Below are positions 56,318 to 64,000 of a stretch of 64,000 nucleotides of DNA, one piece after another (within the stretch, counting starts at the first letter, position 1; each line of letters opens with the position of its first letter). This DNA is from Cycas panzhihuaensis. Its lineage: Eukaryota; Cycadophyta. The position numbers and the translations under genes are program-made. The stretch lies in contig CM041465.1 in assembly GCA_023213395.1 (NCBI GenBank), positions 81,537,741 through 81,601,740 of the forward strand. Direction: 5' to 3'. The notes beneath the pieces are model-generated. The model did not search any database, was not told the DNA's origin, and saw only the letters and a list, made by a program, of their open reading frames with translations.

Positions 56318-58513
56318 AGGTGATAGAGTGTATCAATTAGGGGAACGTGAAGAAGAAGATGAATCCAAGGTGCCCTTCCCTTTATCGCAGTAAGGACGGG
56401 AATTTAGTGATCTTCCCCAGTTTCGGTTGTTTTTGGGTTGAGTGTTACGATCATGTTCCCCATGTTTAGGGAACAGATCCTTATGGGCCGGTTGGTCTAG
56501 ATTAGGCCTTGAGGCCCATTTAGAGGAGGAGTCACGTCGAGGGGCCTCCTTGGGATGTTGGGCCCTACAACCTGAGTCATCATGGAAGCACTCCCCATGA
56601 ATGGAATACCACTTCTTCTCAAGTGAGAAATTAGGTTTCCTTACTTGAGAGGACTGGGTGCTACCATTCCTAGGGAGGGAAGCTTAGGTAGGTTGTTGAA
56701 TTTATTTGTTAGAAGTTAGGGATGAAGGAGCTTGTAATTTGAGTTCCTTCATCATACGTTCAAATGAACGTATAGCGGATGTAAGTGGATCTAGGATCTT
56801 CTCAGTTGGATGAGAAGAAGACCTAGAAGACTGTTGCGATTTAGTATCTTTAGTTGGAGGTGGTGCCTTACGTCGCTGTGAGGGCTTGAGAGGCTTCTTG
56901 AGTCTGGCCTGGATCTCAATAGCCTTAAGCGCTAAGCACTTTGCAATCACAGAGCCACATGTAGTCGCCCCCATTTTAAGGACTTCCACATGGACTTCGG
57001 GGTGAAGTGCGTTAACGAAAAGATCCCTCTTCAATTCCTCGGGCAACGTGGCCTTAGTGGAATGAAGAAGGTCATGGAATCATCATACAAAGTCACGATT
57101 CATCTCATCGTGACATTGCTTGAGCGATATAAGAGATTTCATTCCACTTTCAAATGGGTAAGCGACATCAAAATAATTGATGAACTCGTCCACAAGTTGC
57201 TGGAACGAGAAAATGGAATGAGCGGGAAGGTGGTAAAACCACTTAAGGGCATCGCCTTGCAAAGATCGAGGGAATAGTTTCATCAAGATATGGTCATAGG
57301 CCCAGTAATCAATACATACCATAGAAAAACTATGGATGTGCTTTGCTGGGTCTTATGAGAAAGTTCTGTCAAATTTAGGAACTTCGGGAGGGTGAGGCAG
57401 TAAGTTAGTTCTTAATGCCTCGACAGATAATGGTGTCGATCTATAATCCATAAAAGGATGTGTCCTTGCATGGACCGTAGGATCGACAAACGGTAATGAG
57501 CAAGGAATGAATGGGGGTGGTACACCCATCCCTCCTTGGAGAAGTACCCCTTCCTAGAAAGGGACTGAAGGATAAGTGCCTTGAAAGGAATCTAGGTTTC
57601 CTTGCGAAGGCGCAGCGTAAGAAGCTACGCTAGATGGTGGAAAAGGAGGGTGTGGGACTGGGTTTAGCCCATATGAGCCACCCGTAGGTGGTGCAACCCC
57701 ATATGGATATAGTGGATCCACACCATAAGCTGGACTGCTATTCCCTTTACCCTACCCCCAAGGTTGAGAGATATAACCTGGCGGTATGTAAAGGGAAGAA
57801 CCACTAGGTTGGTTTTGGGGATATATGGGAGCGGGCCCCACATGACTAGCAGCTGAAGAGCTAGTAGGACCGATAGGCCTACTAGGGAATGCATGCGCCA
57901 CATTAGGGGATGGCACATTAGCTTGACTAGGAAAGGGTATGCTAACCCCCAACTAAAGGAAAGACATACCATGAGAGGGTCCTGAAGAACTAGGACCATA
58001 ATGAGGGATTGAAGGCACAACATCTGTCCCTAAGGTTGGTGTAGGAATGGAACAGGATGAACGTATTGGAATGAAAGGGTTACTCATAGGAGGGGTAGGT
58101 GCGGATGAAGAAGGTGGTAAAGGAGCAGATGAAGAAGATGCTCCACCATGAAAAACAATTTCAAACCACTTGGGATGCGATTGAAGACGAGTCACTCGAA
58201 AGCACTCACTAATAGCTTCAACCACGTCAATGGGAGGGGTATCTACGTGACCATAAGAGGTGGATGGGAGCTCAAATAACGTAGATCCCTCAGGGCGCTC
58301 CTCATAAGAATCACCAATAGGGTGGTGAACCTCAAGAGGAGATGAGTCTTCTACCACATGAGTAGAAGGATGGATGTCAAGGGGGTGATGCTGATCACCC
58401 GGGTAGTAGACAGGATCGTCACCTTCTTAGGTGGATCCTGGAATGGATGCAGGGAGCTTGTGAGTTCCCGAGGCAAAGGCGTGATAGGCCCAATCGGAAG
58501 GGTATCCTTCCAT
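56318..58513 (-). pseudogene. gag of the minus-strand Tat element
   Basis: The start MEGYPSDWAYHA is at 58513, chosen because the gag-protease element has the same start. A TAA falls near codon 29, at a Gln-like position. Then come EERPEGSTLFELPSTSYG (58290-58230), a Pro/Ser/Gly-rich part to about 57660, the capsid domain (57322-56702: MVCIDYWAYDHILMKLF, LVDEFINYFDVAYPFESG, HPEVHVEVLKMGA) and the knuckle C-x2-H-x4-H-x4-C region near 56600. Only a handful of stops interrupt the whole gene, so this is the best gag in the window. Confidence 0.8.
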
Positions 58514-58991
58514 GGTCGAATCAGAATCCAATGATAGAAGAGGACGATACCTGGGATCTTCTAACAATGGAGGCAAACCACGTAGGTGACGAGAGAAGCG
58601 TCGCATACAAAGCTTGATAACACTTTAGAAGAATGAAAGAGCCACAAAGAGTGCACGTTGGGGTTTGCCCAATAAAGGAGATGAAGTGGAAGGAACCACT
58701 AGAAGGTAGTAATACCAACAGGAAGGGGTAGAGACTAGCTCCCTTACTGGCAAGTCCCCAATATGGTCGTCAATGGATGCGCGTCTATGGGACAGTCACC
58801 TAGCTGAGTAGGAATAGTGAGGATGATCGATAGTGGTATCGAGGGTGTAGATAGAAACCTACAAGAAAAGCGAGTACCATGCAGGGTGCCCCGTGCACCG
58901 GAGCGCGAGTTCGGGACCTACAGATGATACCCAACTACCTGAGAATGGTTCCCCACCTCAGAGAGAAAGGGGGAAGGTGAGAGAGGTAGCC
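58514..58991 (-). other. Primer-site motif and leader, minus-strand Tat element
   Basis: The motif ggctacctctctcacc follows the LTR end on the minus strand (58991-58976). The ggtcccgaac block near 58917-58905 corresponds to ggtcctcgaac in the left leader and in the inverted leader near 12860-12845. Confidence 0.5.
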
Positions 58992-61500
58992 TGGATAGAC
59001 TTAGGAGGAAAGTCCTCCCACCCTTGGATGGCTAGAATGGGAGGGAGAAGATCCTTAAGGGTTTCCCTATGACGTAGGAAAACAAGCGAGAGTAAGGTAG
59101 GCAATAGCCTACAGTGCAACTAGGATCTTCTCGGCTATTTGGCCAAGCAAATAGAGTCGAGAAGAGGAGAAAGGAGTAGGAGCAGACAATAATACCAAAA
59201 TCTCCCTTAATGGTTCAACCGAGAAGGCGAGAGTGATATAGCGTGTGCAAGAAAATAAAATCAAACAAAAGACAAGCCAAAGGGGGCGAGGATTAGGTTT
59301 GCGAGCTGAGGAAAAGGGCGAAGGGAAAATCTCTGAAAGTCCTTTCCTTGAGTGAATGTGGTGTGTAAAGTGCAAATATATAAATGCAAGTAAAGATGTT
59401 AATTTCCTTTTTTCTTTTATGTTTGACCCGATTAACTAATGCATAGACCACAACTAAAAGCGTGAAAAGGAAAGCGAGGGCAAGAGAAAGAAGTACGTTC
59501 CCAGGAGAGTAGCGGCCGATAGGAGACTTCATCCACATGCCACGCATATCCTCACCAAGCCCACGGATGACGGAGGGGCTTCCTTACCTTCCCCTTGCGA
59601 AAGGAAAGACAGAAAGGAAATATAAGTGGAAGCAAAGGACAAAACAAAAGAAACCTTACTCGGATTCAAGTGCTTAACACCTTTGCAAGAGCACTGCGAC
59701 AACCTGCACATGCACAAACCTATCCCTTTCAAGAAGGGCTTGCAAGAAATAATCTATATTCATACAAGTGTATATAAGTGTTGTTAACGTTAGAATGTTA
59801 GAGAAAGACAATTGCTGTAACAAACTCTACAAACCCTCTCTCAAACAAGGCTAGACACCAAGTGAAAATGGTATAAGGGAAGCCTCGGGATGGCTAACCC
59901 TCCGCTAAAATCTCCACATGACTCATAAACACAGCAAGGTAGTGGGTAAAAGCCACTAAGGACAACCAAAGATGCCAAAGGAAAAGCAAGAGAGTGTTGA
60001 GAGGTAAGCAGGATGCAGAGTTGCTATGGGTAGTAATCTGGTGCCCAAACCCTTACTAATGAGGACAAGGGGTACCCAATAACACGAGGGACTCTACGGG
60101 GGTCCAAACAAGGGGCGAGCAGACCTAGAATCAGCGCAGCAAGTGGCTGCATACACTGATAGTCTAGCACTGGCCTAGGGCTCAAACTCTCCTAGTAATC
60201 TCAAGAAGAACATAGGATGAGAGAAGAGAAGGTGGGAAGGGATTACCCTTGAAGAGAAGGACTGAAAGGGGGGATGCCCTACCTTATTTTCTTCACCCAG
60301 CCTTAGGGCTCTTCTCTCACTATTCTCTTGAGTAAAACCAATAGAGGGAAGATGGAGCCAAGGAGCAACATGTAAGATACAATGGAAAGACAACTTTCTA
60401 ATGGTGAAAACTGAAGGAAATGAGTAAATAAAGCAAGAAATGGGTCTAAAAAGGGAGTAACTCACCAAAAAAATGGAAGAAAGGAGTTGGTAAGACCTGC
60501 TGGGCAGATATATAATAGACCTGGGCCTGCTAACAGTAAGAAGGAGGGCCCCTGCAGGGGTTTGCAGGAGGCAAATCCAATGGAAAGCTGAAAGGAGCGT
60601 TGTTGGGTGCGTTGTGGAGGAATCAGCATAAAAAACACTCGATGGAACCTAAAGAGAGGCTTCCCACCATGGAAGTAAAGAGTTGCAGGCGTATCCTGGC
60701 CTGGGGTTGCAGGAAATGTAGGCCTGTAGAAACATGTATGAAAGAAGGAGCTGGAGAGCAGAAGTTGTTGTGTTGTAGAGTAAAAATGACCTAAAGATCC
60801 CTCAAAATGATGAGGGTATGAATACTTATGCCCACCCCAGCCCTAAGAGGACAAATAGGGCTGAGGTGGATGTGAGACCACGTGGCAATTTCACAGAAAA
60901 AGTAAAAATTGCCACGGCAGATTTTAAAAAATAAAAGATGACAATGACCACTTTAAAAACTTCATGCAGAGTAGTAAACTTCGCGGTACCTCTAAGTTTA
61001 CATAGTGTGAGACCAGAAATCCAGAATGGCAGATTTCTAGGCTCTGAGAGCTTTGGAGGATGATTTGACAGGCCTGGGAGGGGTTGGCCCTCCTGTCTAG
61101 GTGGCTGAGACAGTCTAGAAAGCACTTGGATAGAGGTGGGCAAATATTAATAAGCAAAGATCTCAAAACGAAGTCAAGGCAGGGGTATGAACGGATCATA
61201 TGAACCAAAAAAGGGAACTGGAACATCCTGGAGATAGCACGGAAGGTCATATAGTGCCATGGGGATGCCTACCTTGTGGAAAGGTAGGTCCTGTTGGGTC
61301 GTCATAGGCTCATGATACGATAGGTAGCATGAACAGGCAACAAAATGCAAAGTGATCACGCAAAATGAAGTAAACAGTCACGCAGAGAGGCAATGCTTCT
61401 ATCAACCTTTCCAACGAGATGATGCAAGTGAAAAGGGAGAAACATATATGAGCTTACATGAGTCAACTTATTCGTATCCATTCCCAGTAGTCAGGAAACA
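58992..61500 (-). repeat. 5' LTR of the minus-strand Tat element
   Basis: On the minus strand it starts TGTTTCCTGACTACTGGG at 61500 and its terminal CA is at 58993-58992, giving 2509 bp, the same length class as the gag-protease element. Collinear similarity to the LTRs at 2042 and 42714 is clear near the start (gcctatgacgac near 61310), the palindrome and the caaaccctaaa-type segments. Frames of 60-108 codons inside are not genes. Confidence 0.75.
60974..61001. other. LTR palindrome (minus-strand element)
   Basis: gtaaactt and aagtttac are perfect complements around a 12-nt centre that contains ggtacc. It is collinear with the palindromes at 2602 and 43233. Confidence 0.65.
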
Positions 61501-61697
61501 ACTAGTAGAAGATTACCTATGTTATTCAAAAAGGAAATCAAAGGACTAATCTAAGAGTGGCTAGTACAGGCAGATCTAAAGTAGGCCTACCTAGCAAACT
61601 AGGTGAAGAAGAGGATCTTTTGGTATTTGTTAGAAGAAACCCTTATAGTGCAATAAATGAAGAATAAAATCTTGATGAAAAGGAGACTTGTAGCTTG
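61501..61697 (-). mobile_element. Remnant of an older inverted LTR fragment
   Basis: It aligns with 14870-15048 (tattcaaaa.ggaaatcaaagga, aaactaggtgaagaagaggatct) and ends at the same cttg-ggtgat junction to plus-strand RT. The complete minus-strand LTR inserted into it at 61500/61501. Confidence 0.7.
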
Positions 61698-62668
61698 GTG
61701 ATACAATTTGTCTTCCATGACCTCATCAATAAAAGCTTTGAGGTTTTCATAGATGGCATGATGGGTCTTTTTTACATAAGGACCCACCATCCTAACGATT
61801 TAAGAGCCATCTTTACCAAGTGTCACAAATATCATGAGATATTAAACCCTCTTAAATGTGTGTTTGTTGTATCAGCCAATAAACTCCTTAGTTTTCTTGT
61901 TTCAAAACAAGGAATCTAGATTGATCCTAATAAAGTCAAGGCCATCCTTAACATGTCTCCTCCCAAGACTCAACAATAAATTAAGTCATTTTTGGGTAGA
62001 TTAGGCTTACTTAGGTGTTTTTGGGCAAACTTTGCCATAAAAGCTAAACCCCTCACTAACTTATTGAAGAAGGGGGCTCTTTTTGTGTACTCTCTAAAGG
62101 CCTAGGAAGCTTTCAAAGAACTCAAAAGAGCCTTGGATTCCGCCCTAATCTTGGTGTCTGCCCCCTTCTATTGATCCTTTATCCTTTATACTTCAGCTAT
62201 TGATGAGTCCTTAGGGGCTATGCTCATCCAAGAGGATGAATCAAGAACTAAGAGGGCCATCTACTTTATCAGTCACACCTTAGTTGCTGCTGAGCTTAAC
62301 TACTCCCCTACCGAAAGGAAATATCTTGCCTTATTGCATGCCACCAAGAAATTCAAGAATTACCATGTGATTATTCAATCCAATCCCTTGAGGTACCTCT
62401 TAACCTAATCTAATCTGACAGGTAGGATTGGTAAGTGGGACAACCTCCTTCAAGAATTCAACCTCCAAATCATTAATAGGAAGTCAAAGAAAGGGATGGT
62501 GGTTGCCGAACAATTAGCTGATGCCCCCATCCCTAACTCTTCGAATGTTCCTATTGATGATTCTTTACCAAATGAGCCTATCTTTTCCATTCAAAACTCA
62601 TCTGCGCATCCATTGAGTGATAGTGAATGATATAGGGACATTGTATGATACCTCACTGAGCAGTATTA
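61698..62668 (+). pseudogene. Third plus-strand RT-RNase H fragment
   Basis: It enters RT at the same codon as the 15049 fragment. The active site reads FIDGM near 61746-61760, so the second Asp is lost. RNase H is readable near 62110-62620 with SHTLVAAELNYSPTE. It has the shared stop after RYLLT (TAA here, TGA in the others). It ends near 62668 within the RNase H-integrase linker, where unrelated AT-rich DNA begins. It is clearly more diverged than the two duplicated copies. Confidence 0.75.
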
Positions 62669-64000
62669 GGTCCATATAAAATAACAACCATCTACCAAAA
62701 TACATGGGTAACTAACCTTTATAATCATTAATTCTATAGGTAATTATTTCAAATACATGGTTCATCATCTTTTAAAATGTTTATTATAAAAGTAGCATAA
62801 TCTCGCCTCTTATGTATGAGTTAGAACAACATAATTTAGTATGATGTATAAGAGTAGCTTATAAAATATTTACTTACCTCTTATGAATAAGATTTCTTTT
62901 ATATGCTTCCTCACTTGTACACTTTTGTAGCTTCATTTTAGTAGCTATTAATCACTTATCATCAATAAATATTCATATAAAATATATTAACTTTAGAAAT
63001 AAGATAAACTACTTGTGTAAGACAAGTTAGCTATGATAAAGTAATATAGAAAATATGTTTCTATACCTCTTTTCATATATAGTTAGTCAAAATTTCCACT
63101 ACAAAACATTTTTTATCTTTCAAGTGGATAACCTCAACAACTGAATATTAGTTTGAAAAAATTAATAGTTTTTTGATATGCTAAATAAACAATCATATGA
63201 GACTACTCTTCTTGTCTAATAAAATAAGCATAATTCTCTCAATAATTTCTTATCTTTATAACATCAAACAAATAAATTAGGCCCTTTAACAAAATCAAGT
63301 AGTATCATTATTCTTCAGAAATAGTGTCATTGCCATTCATTTATTTAAAAAGTTATTTAAACTAGGTGATTTATTTATTTGTTTAATGTAACTCTTCAGT
63401 AAACTAAATGAATAAATTACAAGGGGGTTTTTGCATATTCAACATATCAATAATATTCTTATATCAATATTTTAACAAATATATCCCACTTTATGTATTT
63501 TTTATGTGATTTGAGCTTTCAAATATCATAAATAAACCTTATCACTTTTAAATGAATCTTCTTTTTTCTTTCTTTATCAATAAAAAATAGCATCATCATG
63601 TTAGAAGCCCTTGAAAATATCAAACTATCTAATATTTTTTCTTAAAAATGTCATAAAATATATCTTTTATGAGGTTAAGAGAACTTTGATCAACTTTACC
63701 CTTTAACATTTCTATTATATACTATCTAAAATGTTCCTAAGGACCATTTATTTCAATCATCTTCAAATTATTTTTTCAACATAACTGATGACACTTAATT
63801 CTGATATTCCAATGAGAAGTTATAGTTCAAAATGTGCCAATATATCATACATTCCATGCAATCTTTAACAAATTCAATTTGGGATACTAAATTTAATTTA
63901 ATTTAATTTATAATTTATAAATTTATAAAAAGTATCTAATCTAATTTAATTCAATTTAGAATCTGTTGCTTAATGAAGTAGCCCCAAGTCATGCTTATTT
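62669..64000. other. AT-rich sequence, nothing recognised
   Basis: No open frame of note and no match to the rest of the window. A short (ATTTA)n-like low-complexity run lies near 63891-63932. Confidence 0.5.

Larger units (their letters stand above)
49464..61500 (-). mobile_element. Tat-type Ty3/gypsy element, minus strand, with antisense gene; 3' LTR lost
   Basis: Read on the minus strand: 5' LTR (61500-58992), primer-site motif, leader, gag, protease, linker, RT, RNase H, integrase, 3' tail, then the antisense PMD-like gene, broken at 49464 by the chromovirus. It is the most complete autonomous copy in the window. The LTR start abuts actag (61501-61505), the expected target duplicate; its partner is lost with the 3' LTR. 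Confidence 0.8.

Overview
The window is nuclear DNA of a plant with a large, repeat-dominated genome. I see no host housekeeping gene, tRNA or rRNA gene. The coding signal is almost entirely decayed Ty3/gypsy LTR retrotransposons: a Tat-type lineage (gag knuckle of the C-x2-H-x4-H-x4-C type, reverse transcriptase with an FMDD active site, LTRs of about 2.5-2.9 kb that begin TGTTTCC or TGCTTTC) and one chromovirus (YLDD reverse transcriptase, C-terminal GPY/F module). The sequence does not settle whether the host is a gymnosperm or a large-genome angiosperm.

Layout. 1-1125 is the 3' end of an unrelated LTR element with a clean 853-bp LTR. 2042 to about 12760 is an old plus-strand Tat element: 5' LTR, primer-binding site, gag, protease, RT/RNase H, integrase and 3' tail. 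About 12760-17458 is an inverted leader+LTR fragment fused to a second plus-strand RT-RNase H-integrase remnant. 17459-22545 is the minus-strand chromovirus. 22548-27075 is the 3' half of a minus-strand Tat element carrying, antisense to its own genes, an intron-containing open reading frame that resembles plant mobile domain (PMD) proteins.

All of 9916-27075 is then repeated in tandem (27076 to about 53994), joined through a 2-bp microhomology. The second copy is interrupted at 35465-45230 by a full-length, CpG-rich Tat-type element. It has two 2.5-kb LTRs and a target duplication, but encodes only gag and protease; its polymerase genes are missing. From 53995 to 61500 the minus-strand Tat element continues to its intact 5' LTR. 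It is inserted in yet another copy of the inverted-LTR/RT composite (61501-62668). 62669-64000 is AT-rich and uninformative.

How the parts relate. The autonomous Tat elements once supplied gag, protease, RT, RNase H and integrase. The gag-protease-only element would have needed those enzymes in trans. Two structures recur and may be functional: a long stem-loop just downstream of integrase whose arms change in complementary fashion between copies, and a palindrome about 500-560 bp into the LTR with a 6-nt centre. The antisense PMD-like gene and the covarying stem-loop are the most interesting content. Many small indels between near-identical copies look like consensus noise, so exact ORF boundaries should not be over-read.
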